Shown here: one piece after another, positions 12,467 through 26,036 of the stretch
Position numbering within the stretch: position 1 is the first letter of the stretch
Layout: each line of letters opens with the position of its first letter
NCBI GenBank assembly: GCA_026874595.1
Contig: CM049319.1
Coordinates: 815,501-879,500 of the forward strand
DNA length: 64,000 nt
From: Sipunculus nudus
Lineage: Eukaryota > Annelida > Sipuncula > Golfingiida > Sipunculidae
Reading direction: 5' to 3'
Position numbers and translations under genes: made by a program
Notes under the pieces: generated by a model
Told to the model about the DNA's origin: nothing
Database searches by the model: none
Seen by the model: only the letters and a program-made list of their open reading frames with translations

Positions 12467-15057
12467 CATTGATACACGCCAATATAGTCTGCACTGATAT
12501 GGGGTTAAATATATTACTAAGGCCACACATTGAAACACGCCAATACAGTCTGCACTGTTACGGTGTTGAATATATTACTAAGGATACACAATTAAACACG
12601 CCAATACAGTCTGCACTGATATTGGGTTGAATATATTATTAAGGCCACACATTAAAACACGCAACCACTGTCTACAATGTAATGATTTTGGATATATAAC
12701 TAAGGTCACACAACAGAACACGTCACTACGGTCTATCGAAGACGACACAACAAAACACGCCTCTACAGTCTTAACTGTTATGATGTTGGATATATTATTA
12801 AGGCCACACATTGAAACACGCCAATACAGTCTGCACTGTTACGGTGTTGAATATATTACTAAGGATACACAATTAAACACGCCAATACAGTCTGCACTGA
12901 TATTGGGTTGAATATATTATTAAGGCCACACATTAAAACACGCAACTACTGTCTACAATGTAATGATTTTGGATATATAACTAAGGTCACACAACAGAAC
13001 ACGTCACTACGGTCTATCGAAGACGACACAACAAAACACGCCTCTACAGTCTTAACTGTTATGATGTTGGATATATTATTAAGGCCACACATTGAAACAC
13101 GCCAATACAGTCTGCACTGATATGGGGTTAAATATATTACTAAGGCCACACATTAAAACACGCCAATACAGTCTGCACTGTTACGGTGTTGAATATATTA
13201 CTAAGGATACACAATTAAACACGCCAATACAGTCTGCACTGATATTGGGTTGAATATATTATTAAGGCCACACATTAAAACACGCAACTACTGTCTACAA
13301 TGTAATGATTTTGGATATATAACTAAAGTCACACAACAGAACACGTCACTACGGTCTATCGAAGACGACACAACAAAACACGCCTCTACAGTCTTAACTG
13401 TTATGATGTTGGATATATTATTAAGGCCACACATTGAAACACGCCAATACAGTCTGCACTGTTACGCTGTTGAATATATTACTAAGGATACACAATTAAA
13501 CACGCCAATACAGTCTGCACTGTTATTGGGTTGAATATATTATTAAGGCCACACATTAAAACACGCAACTACTGTCTACAATGTAATGATTTTGGATATA
13601 TAACTAAGGTCACACAACAGAACACGTCACAACGGTCTATCGAAGACTACACAACAAAACACGCCTCTACAGTCTTAACTGTTATGATGTTGGATATATT
13701 ATTAAGGCCACACATTGAAACACGCCAATACAGTCTGCACTGTTACGGTGTTGAATATATTACTAAGGATACACAATTAAACACGCCAATACAGTCTGCA
13801 CTGTTATTGGGTTGAATATATTATTAAGGCCACACATTAAAACACGCAACTACTGTCTACAATGTAATGATTTTGGATATATAACTAAGGTCACACAACA
13901 GAACACGTCACAACGGTCTATCGAAGACGACACAACAAAACACGCCTCTACAGTCTTAACTGTTATGATGTTGGATATATTATTAAGGCCACACATTGAA
14001 ACTCGCCAATACAGTCTGCACTGTTACGGTGTTGAATATATTACTAAGGATACACAATTAAACACGCCAATACAGTCTGCACTGATATTGGGTTGAATAT
14101 ATTATTAAGGCCACACATTAAAACACGCAACTACTGTCTACAATGTAATGATTTTGGATATATAACTAAGGTCACACAACAGAACACGTCACTACGGTCT
14201 ATCGAAGACGACACAACAAAACACGCCTCTACAGTCTTAACTGTTATGATGTTGGATATATTATTAAGGCCACACATTGAAACACGCCAATACAGTCTGC
14301 ACTGATATGGGGTTAAATATATTACTAAGGCCACACATTAAAACACGCCAATACAGTCTGCACTGTTACGGTGTTGAATATATTACTAAGGATACACAAT
14401 TAAACACGCCAATACAGTCTGCACTGATATTGGGTTGAATATATTATTAAGGCCACACATTAAAACACGCAACTACTGTCTACAATGTAATGATTTTGGA
14501 TATATAACTAAGGTCACACAACAGAACACGTCACTACGGTCTATCGAAGACGACACAACAAAACACGCCTCTACAGTCTTAACTGTTATGATGTTGGATA
14601 TATTATTAAGGCCACACATTGAAACACGCCAATACAGTCTGCACTGTTACGCTGTTGAATATATTACTAAGGATACACAATTAAACACGCCAATACAGTC
14701 TGCACTGATATTGGGTTGAATATATTATTAAGGCCACACATTAAAACACGCAACTGCTGTCTACAATGTAATGATTTTGGATATATAACTAAGGTCACAC
14801 AACAGAACACGTCGCTACGGTCTATCGAAGACGACACAACAAAACACGCCTCTACAGTCTTAACTGTTATGATGTTGGATATATTATTAAGGCCACACAT
14901 TGAAACACGCCAATACAGTCTGCACTGATATGGGGTTAAATATATTACTAAGGCCACACATTAAAACACGCCAATACAGTCTGCACTGTTACGGTGTTGA
15001 ATATATTACTAAGGATACACAATTAAACACGCCAATACAGTCTGCACTGATATTGGG
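12467..15057. repeat. Region I distal units with a local 1,185-bp repetition
   Basis: Unit starts are 12627 S, 12908 L, 13250 S, 13531 S, 13812 S, 14093 L, 14435 S and 14716 L. The 13250 and 14435 units both carry TTACGCTGTT in C. Each follows an L unit, so L-S-S-S starting at 12908 and L-S starting at 14093 look like offset copies 1,185 bp apart. The D monomers of 13250 and 13531 end GTTATTGGG without the AAGGACACAC change that usually goes with it. The 13531 and 13812 units carry the CACAACGG variant in B. Confidence 0.82.
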
Positions 15058-15301
15058 TTGAATATATTATTAAGGCCACACATTAAAACACGCCAATACA
15101 GTCTGCACTGTTACGGTGTTGAATATATTACTAAGGATACACAATTAAACACGCCAATGCAGTCTGCACTGATATTGGGTTGAATATATTATTAAGGCCA
15201 CACATTGAAACACGCCAATACAGTCTGCACTGTTACGGTGTTGAATATATTACTAAGGATACACAATTAAACACGCCAATACAGTCTGCACTGATATTGG
15301 G
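15058..15301. repeat. Two X-D dimers (122 bp each) lacking monomer B
   Basis: X is 15058-15118, D is 15119-15179, X' is 15180-15240 and D is 15241-15301. X starts like A (TTGAATATATTATTAAGG) and ends like C or E (core then GTTACGGTG), so it looks like an A5'/C3' hybrid. The second copy has ACATTGAAACACG, as in C, where the first has ACATTAAAACACG, as in A. The crossover points may therefore differ. The first D has CCAATGCAG in place of CCAATACAG. The pair follows the L unit at 14716, so 586 bp separate successive A-B heads. Confidence 0.9.
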
Positions 15302-16706
15302 TTGAATATATTATTAAGGCCACACATTAAAACACGCAACTACTGTCTACAATGTAATGATTTTGGATATATAACTAAGGTCACACAACAGAACACGTCA
15401 CTACGGTCTATCGAAGACGACACAACAAAACACGCCTCTACAGTCTTAACTGTTATGATGTTGGATATATTATTAAGGCCACACATTGAAACACGCCAAT
15501 ACAGTCTGCACTGTTACGGTGTTGAATATATTACTAAGGATACACAATTAAACACGCCAATACAGTCTGCACTGATATTGGGTTGAATATATTATTAAGG
15601 CCACACATTAAAACACGCAACTACTGTCTACAATGTAATGATTTTGGATATATAACTAAGGTCACACAACAGAACACGTCACTACGGTCTATCGAAGACG
15701 ACACAACAAAACACGCCTCTACAGTCTTAACTGTTATGATGTTGGATATATTATTAAGGCCACACATTGAAACACGCCAATACAGTCTGCACTGTTACGG
15801 TGTTGAATATATTACTAAGGATACACAATTAAACACGCCAATACAGTCTGCACTGATATTGGGTTGAATATATTATTAAGGCCACACATTAAAACACGCA
15901 ACTACTGTCTACAATGTAATGATTTTGGATATATAACTAAGGTCACACAACAGAACACGTCACTACGGTCTATCGAAGACGACACAACAAAACACGCCTC
16001 TACAGTCTTAACTGTTATGATGTTGGATATATTATTAAGGCCACACATTGAAACACGCCAATACAGTCTGCACTGTTACGGTGTTGAATATATTACTAAG
16101 GATACACAATTAAACACGCCAATACAGTCTGCACTGATATTGGGTTGAATATATTATTAAGGCCACACATTAAAACACGCAACTACTGTCTACAATGTAA
16201 TGATTTTGGATATATAACTAAGGTCACACAACAGAACACGTCACTACGGTCTATCGAAGACGACACAACAAAACACGCCTCTACAGTCTTAACTGTTATG
16301 ATGTTGGATATATTATTAAGGCCACACATTGAAACACGCCAATACAGTCTGCACTGTTACGGTGTTGAATATATTACTAAGGATACACAATTAAACACGC
16401 CAATACAGTCTGCACTGATATTGGGTTGAATATATTATTAAGGCCACACATTAAAACACGCAACTACTGTCTACAATGTAATGATTTTGGATATATAACT
16501 AAGGTCACACAACAGAACACGTCACTACGGTCTTTCGAAGACGACACAACAAAACACGCCTCTACAGTCTTAACTGTTATGATGTTGGATATATTATTAA
16601 GGCCACACATTGAAACACGCCAATACAGTCTGCACTGTTACGGTGTTGAATATATTACTAAGGATACACAATTAAACACGCCAATACAGTCTGCACTGAT
16701 ATTGGG
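15302..16706. repeat. Run of five consecutive S units
   Basis: Starts are at 15302, 15583, 15864, 16145 and 16426, the longest uninterrupted run of S units I found in the window. The units are nearly identical. The 16426 unit has GTCTTTCGAAG in B, a private change. A homogeneous run next to X-D dimers is consistent with recent local expansion. Confidence 0.9.
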
Positions 16707-18013
16707 TTGAATATATTATTAAGGCCACACATTAAAACACGCAACTACTGTCTACAATGTAATGATTTTGGATATATAACTAAGGTCACACAACAGAACA
16801 CGTCACTACGGTCTATCGAAGACGACACAACAAAACACGCCTCTACAGTCTTAACTGTTATGATGTTGGATATATTATTAAGGCCACACATTGAAACACG
16901 CCAATACAGTCTGCACTGATATGGGGTTAAATATATTACTAAGGCCACACATTAAAACACGCCAATACAGTCTGCACTGTTACGGTGTTGAATATATTAC
17001 TAAGGACACACAATTAAACACGCCAATACAGTCTGCACTGTTATTGGGTTGAATATATTATTAAGGCCACACATTAAAACACGCAACTACTGTCTACAAT
17101 GTAATGATTTTGGATATATAACTAAGGTCACACAACAGAACACGTCACAACGGTCTATCGAAGACGACACAACAAAACACGCCTCTACAGTCATAACTGT
17201 TATGATGTTGGATATATTATTAAGGCCACACATTGAAACACGCCAATACAGTCTGCACTGTTACGGTGTTGAATATATTACTAAGGATACACAATTAAAC
17301 ACGCCAATACAGTCTGCACTGATATTGGGTTGAATATATTATTAAGGCCACACATTAAAACACGCAACTACTGTCTACAATGTAATGATTTTGGATATAT
17401 AACTAAGGTCACACAACAGAACACGTCACTACGGTCTATCGAAGACGACACAACAAAACACGCCTCTACAGTCTTAACTGTTATGATGTTGGATATATTA
17501 TTAAGGCCACACATTGAAACACGCCAATACAGTCTGCACTGATATGGGGTTAAATATATTACTAAGGCCACACATTGAAACACGCCAATACAGTCTGCAC
17601 TGTTACGGTGTTGAATATATTACTAAGGATACACAATTAAACACGCCAATACAGTCTGCACTGATATTGGGTTGAATATATTATTAAGGCCACACATTAA
17701 AACACGCAACTACTGTCTACAATGTAATGATTTTGGATATATAACTAAGGTCACACAACAGAACACGTCACTACGGTCTATCGAAGACGACACAACAAAA
17801 CACGCCTCTACAGTCTTAACTGTTATGATGTTGGATATATTATTAAGGCCACACATTGAAACACGCCAATACAGTCTGCACTGATATGGGGTTAAATATA
17901 TTACTAAGGCCACACATTAAAACACGCCAATACAGTCTGCACTGTTACGGTGTTGAATATATTACTAAGGATACACAATTAAACACGCCAATACAGTCTG
18001 CACTGATATTGGG
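16707..18013. repeat. Marker cassette L-S-L-L (1,307 bp), copy 3
   Basis: Units are at 16707, 17049, 17330 and 17672, 7,818 bp after copy 2. D of the first unit reads AAGGACACAC and ends GTTATTGGG, B of the 17049 unit has both CACAACGG and GTCATAACTG, and E of the 17330 unit has the CATTGAAAC form. This copy links region I to region II. Confidence 0.88.
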
Positions 18014-19063
18014 TTGAATATATTATTAAGGCCACACATTAAAACACGCAACTACTGTCTACAATGTAATGATTTTGGATATATAACTAAGGTCACACAA
18101 CAGAACACGTCACTACGGTCTATCGAAGACGACACAACAAAACACGCCTCTACAGTCTTAACTGTTATGATGTTGGATATATTATTAAGGCCACACATTG
18201 AAACACGCCAATACAGTCTGCACTGTTACGGTGTTGAATATATTACTAAGGATACACAATTAAACACGCCAATACAGTCTGCACTGATATGGGGTTAAAT
18301 ATATTACTAAGGCCACACATTGAAACACGCCAATACAGTCTGCACTGTTACGGTGTTGAATATATTACTAAGGATACACAATTAAACACGCCAATACAGT
18401 CTGCACTGATATTGGGTTGAATATATTACTAAGGCCACACATTAAAACACGCCAATACAGTCTGCACTGTTACGGTGTTGAATATATTACTAAGGATACA
18501 CAATTAAACACGCCAATACAGTCTGCACTGATATTGGGTTGAATATATTATTACGGCCACACATTAAAACACGCAACTACTGTCTACAATGTAATGATTT
18601 TGGATATATAACTAAGGTCACACAACAGAACACGTCACTACGGTCTATCGAAGACGACACAACAAAACACGCCTCTACAGTCTTAACTGTTATGATGTTG
18701 GATATATTATTAAGGCCACACATTGAAACACGCCAATACAGTCTGCACTGTTACGGTGTTGAATATATTACTAAGGATACACAATTAAACACGCCAATAC
18801 AGTCTGCACTGATATGGGGTTAAATATATTACTAAGGCCACACATTGAAACACGCCAATACAGTCTGCACTGTTACGGTGTTGAATATATTACTAAGGCC
18901 ACACATTGAAACACGCCAATACAGTCTGCACTGATATGGGGTTAAATATATTACTAAGGCCACACATTGAAACACGCCAATACAGTCTGCACTGTTACGG
19001 TGTTGAATATATTACTAAGGATACACAATTAAACACGCCAATACAGTCTGCACTGATATTGGG
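18014..19063. repeat. Irregular zone where unit order breaks down; contains a 403-bp intermediate form
   Basis: Two A-B heads (18014, 18539) are each followed by six 61-bp monomers. The first reads A, B, C, D* (18234-18294, a D ending GATATGGGG), E' (18295-18355), D (18356-18416), X2 (18417-18477), D (18478-18538). The second reads A, B, C, D* (18759-18819), E' (18820-18880), X3 (18881-18941, D-like start and C'-like end), E' (18942-19002), D (19003-19063). Both are 525 bp. The 18539 unit has TTACGGCCAC in A, a private change. The A-B-C-D*-E'-D arrangement at 18014-18416 is what S plus an X-D dimer would look like before losing one 61-bp step to become L. Confidence 0.9.
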
Positions 19064-20871
19064 TTGAATATATTATTAAGGCCACACATTAAAACACGCA
19101 ACTACTGTCTACAATGTAATGATTTTGGATATATAACTAAGGTCACACAACAGAACACGTCACTACGGTCTATCGAAGACGACACAACAAAACACGCCTC
19201 TACAGTCTTAACTGTTATGATGTTGGATATATTATTAAGGCCACACATTGAAACACGCCAATACAGTCTGCACTGATATGGGGTTAAATATATTACTAAG
19301 GCCACACATTAAAACACGCCAATACAGTCTGCACTGTTACGGTGTTGAATATATTACTAAGGATACACAATTAAACACGCCAATACAGTCTGCACTGATA
19401 TTGGGTTGAATATATTATTAAGGCCACACATTAAAACACGCAACTACTGTCTACAATGTAATGATTTTGGATATATAACTAAGGTCACACAACAGAACAC
19501 GTCACTACGGTCTATCGAAGACGACACAACAAAACACGCCTCTACAGTCTTAACTGTTATGATGTTGGATATATTATTAAGGCCACACATTGAAACACGC
19601 CAATACAGTCTGCACTGTTACGGTGTTGAATATATTACTAAGGATACACAATTAAACACGCCAATACAGTCTGCACTGATATTGGGTTGAATATATTATT
19701 AAGGCCACACATTAAAACACGCAACTACTGTCTACAATGTAATGATTTTGGATATATAACTAAGGTCACACAACAGAACACGTCACTACGGTCTATCGAA
19801 GACGACACAACAAAACATGCCTCTACAGTCTTAACTGTTATGATGTTGGATATATTGTTAAGGCCACACATTGAAACACGCCAATACAGTCTGCACTGTT
19901 ACGGTGTTGAATATATTACTAAGGATACACAATTAAACACGCCAATACAGTCTGCACTGATATTGGGTTGAATATATTATTAAGGCCACACATTAAAACA
20001 CGCAACTACTGTCTACAATGTAATGATTTTGGATATATAACTAAGGTCACACAACAGAACACGTCACTACGGTCTATCGAAGACGACACAACAAAACACG
20101 CCTCTACAGTCTTAACTGTTATGATGTTGGATATATTATTAAGGCCACACATTGAAACACGCCAATACAGTCTGCACTGTTACGGTGTTGAATATATTAC
20201 TAAGGATACACAATTAAACACGCCAATACAGTCTGCACTGATATTGGGTTGAATATATTATTAAGGCCACACATTAAAACACGCAACTACTGTCTACAAT
20301 GTAATGATTTTGGATATATAACTAAGGTCACACAACAGAACACGTCACTACGGTCTATCGAAGACGACACAACAAAACACGCCTCTACAGTCTTAACTGT
20401 TATGAGGTTGGATATATTATTAAGGCCACACATTGAAACACGCCAATACAGTCTGCACTGTTACGGTGTTGAATATATTACTAAGGATACACAATTAAAC
20501 ACGCCAATACAGTCTGCACTGATATTGGGTTGAATATATTATTAAGGCCACACATTAAAACACGCAACTACTGTCTACAATGTAATGATTTTGGATATAT
20601 AACTAAGGTCACACAACAGAACACGTCACTACGGTCTATCGAAGACGACACAACAAAACACGCCTCTACAGTCTTAACTGTTATGATATTGGATATATTA
20701 TTAAGGCCACACATTGAAACACGCCAATACAGTCTGCACTGATATGGGGTTAAATATATTACTAAGGCCACACATTAAAACACGCCAATACAGTCTGCAC
20801 TGTTACGGTGTTGAATATATTACTAAGGATACACAATTAAACACGCCAATACAGTCTGCACTGATATTGGG

Positions 20872-22177
20872 TTGAATATATTATTAAGGCCACACATTAA
20901 AACACGCAACTACTGTCTACAATGTAATGATTTTGGATATATAACTAAGGTCACACAACAGAACACGTCACTACGGTCTATCGAAGACGACACAACAAAA
21001 CACGCCTCTACAGTCTTAACTGTTATGATGTTGGATATATTATTATGGCCACACATTGAAACACGCCAATACAGTCTGCACTGATATGGGGTTAAATATA
21101 TTACTAAGGCCACACATTAAAACACGCCAATACAGTCTGCACTGTTACGGTGTTGAATATATTACTAAGGATACACAATTAAACACGCCAATCAGTCTGC
21201 ACTGATATTGGGTTGAATATATTATTAAGGCCACACATTAAAACACGCAACTACTGTCTACAATGTAATGATTTTGGATATATAACTAAGGTCACACAAC
21301 AGAACACCTCACTACGGTCTATCGAAGACGACACAACAAAACACGCCTCTACAGTCTTAACTGTTATGATGTTGGATATATTATTAAGGCCACACATTGA
21401 AACACGCCAATACAGTCTGCACTGATATGGGGTTAAATATATTACTAAGGCCACACATTAAAACACGCCAATACAGTCTGCACTGTTACGGTGTTGAATA
21501 TATTACTAAGGATACACAATTAAACACGCCAATACAGTCTGCACTGATATTGGGTTGAATATATTATTAAGGCCACACATTAAAACACGCAACTACTGTC
21601 TACAATGTAATGATTTTGGATATATAACTAAGATCACACAACAGAACACGTCACTACGGTCTATCGAAGACGACACAACAAAACACGCCTCTACAGTCTT
21701 AACTGTTATGATGTTGGATATATTATTAAGGCCACACATTGAAACACGCCAATACAGTCTGCACTGTTACGGTGTTGAATATATTACTAAGGATACACAA
21801 TTAAACACGCCAATACAGTCTGCACTGATATTGGGTTGAATATATTATTAAGGCCACACATTAAAACACGCAACTACTGTCTACAATGTAATGATTTTGG
21901 ATATATAACTAAGGTCACACAACAGAACACGTCACTACGGTCTATCGAAGACGACACAACAAAACACGCCTCTACAGTCTTAACTGTTATGATGTTGGAT
22001 ATATTATTAAGGCCACACATTGAAACACGCCAATACAGTCTGCACTGATATGGGGTTAAATATATTACTAAGGCCACACATTAAAACACGCCAATACAGT
22101 CTGCACTGTTACGGTGTTGAATATATTACTAAGGATACACAATTAAACACGCCAATACAGTCTGCACTGATATTGGG
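20872..22177. repeat. Nested 1,306-bp tandem repeat, first copy
   Basis: Units are 20872 (341 bp, with CCAATCAG in D), 21213 L, 21555 S with AAGATCACAC, and 21836 L. The same four-unit series follows immediately at 22178, including the single-base loss. The pair lies inside the 6,631-bp repeat, so the smaller duplication came first. The 20872 unit alone has TTATGGCC in C'. Confidence 0.9.
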
Positions 22178-23483
22178 TTGAATATATTATTAAGGCCACA
22201 CATTAAAACACGCAACTACTGTCTACAATGTAATGATTTTGGATATATAACTAAGGTCACACAACAGAACACGTCACTACGGTCTATCGAAGACGACACA
22301 ACAAAACACGCCTCTACAGTCTTAACTGTTATGATGTTGGATATATTATTAAGGCCACACATTGAAACACGCCAATACAGTCTGCACTGATATGGGGTTA
22401 AATATATTACTAAGGCCACACATTAAAACACGCCAATACAGTCTGCACTGTTACGGTGTTGAATATATTACTAAGGATACACAATTAAACACGCCAATCA
22501 GTCTGCACTGATATTGGGTTGAATATATTATTAAGGCCACACATTAAAACACGCAACTACTGTCTACAATGTAATGATTTTGGATATATAACTAAGGTCA
22601 CACAACAGAACACCTCACTACGGTCTATCGAAGACGACACAACAAAACACGCCTCTACAGTCTTAACTGTTATGATGTTGGATATATTATTAAGGCCACA
22701 CATTGAAACACGCCAATACAGTCTGCACTGATATGGGGTTAAATATATTACTAAGGCCACACATTAAAACACGCCAATACAGTCTGCACTGTTACGGTGT
22801 TGAATATATTACTAAGGATACACAATTAAACACGCAAATACAGTCTGCACTGATATTGGGTTGAATATATTATTAAGGCCACACATTAAAACACGCAACT
22901 ACTGTCTACAATGTAATGATTTTGGATATATAACTAAGATCACACAACAGAACACGTCACTACGGTCTATCGAAGACGACACAACAAAACACGCCTCTAC
23001 AGTCTTAACTGTTATGATGTTGGATATATTATTAAGGCCACACATTGAAACACGCCAATACAGTCTGCACTGTTACGGTGTTGAATATATTACTAAGGAT
23101 ACACAATTAAACACGCCAATACAGTCTGCACTGATATTGGGTTGAATATATTATTAAGGCCACACATTAAAACACGCAACTACTGTCTACAATGTAATGA
23201 TTTTGGATATATAACTAAGGTCACACAACAGAACACGTCACTACGGTCTATCGAAGACGACACAACAAAACACGCCTCTACAGTCTGAACTGTTATGATG
23301 TTGGATATATTATTAAGGCCACACATTGAAACACGCCAATACAGTCTGCACTGATATGGGGTTAAATATATTACTAAGGCCACACATTAAAACACGCCAA
23401 TACAGTCTGCACTGTTACGGTGTTGAATATATTACTAAGGATACACAATTAAACACGCCAATACAGTCTGCACTGATATTGGG
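22178..23483. repeat. Nested 1,306-bp tandem repeat, second copy
   Basis: Units are 22178 (341 bp), 22519 L with CACCTCAC, 22861 S with AAGATCACAC, and 23142 L with GTCTGAACTG. The last variant is specific to the second copy and recurs in the unit at 29773, as expected if the pair was later copied as a block. Confidence 0.9.
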
Positions 23484-23825
23484 TTGAATATATTATTAAG
23501 GCCACACATTAAAACACGCAACTACTGTCTACAATGTAATGATTTTGGATATATAACTAAGGTCACACAACAGAACACGTCACTACGGTCTATCGAAGAC
23601 GACACAACAAAACACGCCTCTACAGTCTTAACTGTTATGATGTTGGATATATTATTAAGGCCACACATTGAAACACGCCAATACAGTCTGCACTGATATG
23701 GGGTTAAATATATTACTAAGGCCACACATTAAAACACGCCAATACAGTCTGCACTGTTACGGTGTTGAATATATTACTAAGGATACACAATTAAACACGC
23801 CAATACAGTCTGCACTGATATTGGG
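23484..23825. repeat. Reference long unit L (A-B-C'-E-D, 342 bp)
   Basis: This is a consensus-like example of the 104 L units. A is 23484-23544, B is 23545-23642, C' is 23643-23703, E is 23704-23764 and D is 23765-23825. C' starts like C (TTGGATATATTATT) but ends GATATGGGG, one base from the D ending GATATTGGG. E starts TTAAATATATTACT, like D, and ends GTTACGGTG, like C. L therefore exceeds S by exactly one 61-bp monomer, and C' and E look like hybrids with junctions in the shared core. Confidence 0.95.
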
Positions 23826-24729
23826 TTGAATATATTATTAAGGCCACACATTAAAACACGCAACTACTGTCTACAATGTAATGATTTTGGATATATAACT
23901 AAGGTCACACAACAGAACACGTCACTACGGTCTATCGAAGACGACACAACAAAACACGCCTCTACAGTCTTAACTGTTATGATGTTGGATATATTATTAA
24001 GGCCACACATTGAAACACGCCAATACAGTCTGCACTGTTACGGTGTTGAATATATTACTAAGGATACACAATTAAACACGCCAATACAGTCTGCACTGAT
24101 ATTGGGTTGAATATATTATTAAGGCCACACATTAAAACACGCAACTACTGTCTACAATGTAATGATTTTGGATATATAACTAAGGTCACACAACAGAACA
24201 CGTCACTACGGTCTATCGAAGACGACACAACAAAACACGCCTCTACAGTCTTAACTGTTATGATGTTGGATATATTATTAAGGCCACACATTGAAACACG
24301 CCAATACAGTCTGCACTGATATGGGGTTAAATATATTACTAAGGCCACACATTAAAACACGCCAATACAGTCTGCACTGTTACGGTGTTGAATATATTAC
24401 TAAGGATACACAATTAAACACGCCAATACAGTCTGCACTGATATTGGGTTGAATATATTATTAAGGCCACACATTAAAACACGCAACTACTGTCTACAAT
24501 GTAATGATTTTGGATATATAACTAAGGTCACACAACAGAACACGTCACTACGGTCTATCGAAGACGACACAACAAAACACGCCTCTACAGTCTTAACTGT
24601 TATGATGTTGGATATATTATTAAGGCCACACATTGAAACACGCCAATACAGTCTGCACTGTTACGGTGTTGAATATATTACTAAGGATACACAATTAAAC
24701 ACGCCAATACAGTCTGCACTGATATTGGG

Positions 24730-26036
24730 TTGAATATATTATTAAGGCCACACATTAAAACACGCAACTACTGTCTACAATGTAATGATTTTGGATATAT
24801 AACTAAGGTCACACAACAGAACACGTCACTACGGTCTATCGAAGACGACACAACAAAACACGCCTCTACAGTCTTAACTGTTATGATGTTGGATATATTA
24901 TTAAGGCCACACATTGAAACACGCCAATACAGTCTGCACTGATATGGGGTTAAATATATTACTAAGGCCACACATTAAAACACGCCAATACAGTCTGCAC
25001 TGTTACGGTGTTGAATATATTACTAAGGACACACAATTAAACACGCCAATACAGTCTGCACTGTTATTGGGTTGAATATATTATTAAGGCCACACATTAA
25101 AACACGCAACTACTGTCTACAATGTAATGATTTTGGATATATAACTAAGGTCACACAACAGAACACGTCACAACGGTCTATCGAAGACGACACAACAAAA
25201 CACGCCTCTACAGTCATAACTGTTATGATGTTGGATATATTATTAAGGCCACACATTGAAACACGCCAATACAGTCTGCACTGTTACGGTGTTGAATATA
25301 TTACTAAGGATACACAATTAAACACGCCAATACAGTCTGCACTGATATTGGGTTGAATATATTATTAAGGCCACACATTAAAACACGCAACTACTGTCTA
25401 CAATGTAATGATTTTGGATATATAACTAAGGTCACACAACAGAACACGTCACTACGGTCTATCGAAGACGACACAACAAAACACGCCTCTACAGTCTTAA
25501 CTGTTATGATGTTGGATATATTATTAAGGCCACACATTGAAACACGCCAATACAGTCTGCACTGATATGGGGTTAAATATATTACTAAGGCCACACATTG
25601 AAACACGCCAATACAGTCTGCACTGTTACGGTGTTGAATATATTACTAAGGATACACAATTAAACACGCCAATACAGTCTGCACTGATATTGGGTTGAAT
25701 ATATTATTAAGGCCACACATTAAAACACGCAACTACTGTCTACAATGTAATGATTTTGGATATATAACTAAGGTCACACAACAGAACACGTCACTACGGT
25801 CTATCGAAGACGACACAACAAAACACGCCTCTACAGTCTTAACTGTTATGATGTTGGATATATTATTAAGGCCACACATTGAAACACGCCAATACAGTCT
25901 GCACTGATATGGGGTTAAATATATTACTAAGGCCACACATTAAAACACGCCAATACAGTCTGCACTGTTACGGTGTTGAATATATTACTAAGGATACACA
26001 ATTAAACACGCCAATACAGTCTGCACTGATATTGGG
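24730..26036. repeat. Marker cassette L-S-L-L (1,307 bp), copy 4
   Basis: Units are at 24730, 25072, 25353 and 25695, 8,023 bp after copy 3 and matching it in all four linked variants. It bridges the two copies of the 6,631-bp duplication. The units at 31361 and 31703, one 6,631-bp step further on, lack the AAGGACACAC and GTCATAACTG markers. Confidence 0.88.

Larger units (their letters stand above)
19064..25694. repeat. Region II super-repeat (6,631-bp period), copy 1
   Basis: The period holds 9 S and 12 L units, two of the L units being 341 bp, and the sum is exactly 6,631. Starts are 19064, 19406, 19687, 19968, 20249, 20530, 20872, 21213, 21555, 21836, 22178, 22519, 22861, 23142, 23484, 23826, 24107, 24449, 24730, 25072 and 25353. 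Paired rare variants recur 6,631 bp later: AACATGCC with TATTGTTAAGG (19687 unit), ATGAGGTTGG (20249), ATGATATTGG (20530), CCAATCAG single-base losses (20872, 22178), AAGATCACAC (21555, 22861) and GTCTGAACTG (23142). Matching probably begins near 18.9 kb and fades just before 25.03 kb, where the marker cassette starts. Private changes are TTATGGCC near 21,046, CACCTCAC at 21,308 and CACGCAAATA near 22,834. Confidence 0.9.

Noticed and set aside
20872-21212. A sequencing error as the cause of the 341-bp units (CCAATCAG).
   Set aside because: The same loss is present at four equivalent places (D monomers of the units at 20872, 22178, 27503 and 28809) linked to other variants, so it is inherited. 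The fifth 341-bp unit at 44590 has a different, single-copy change and could be an error.
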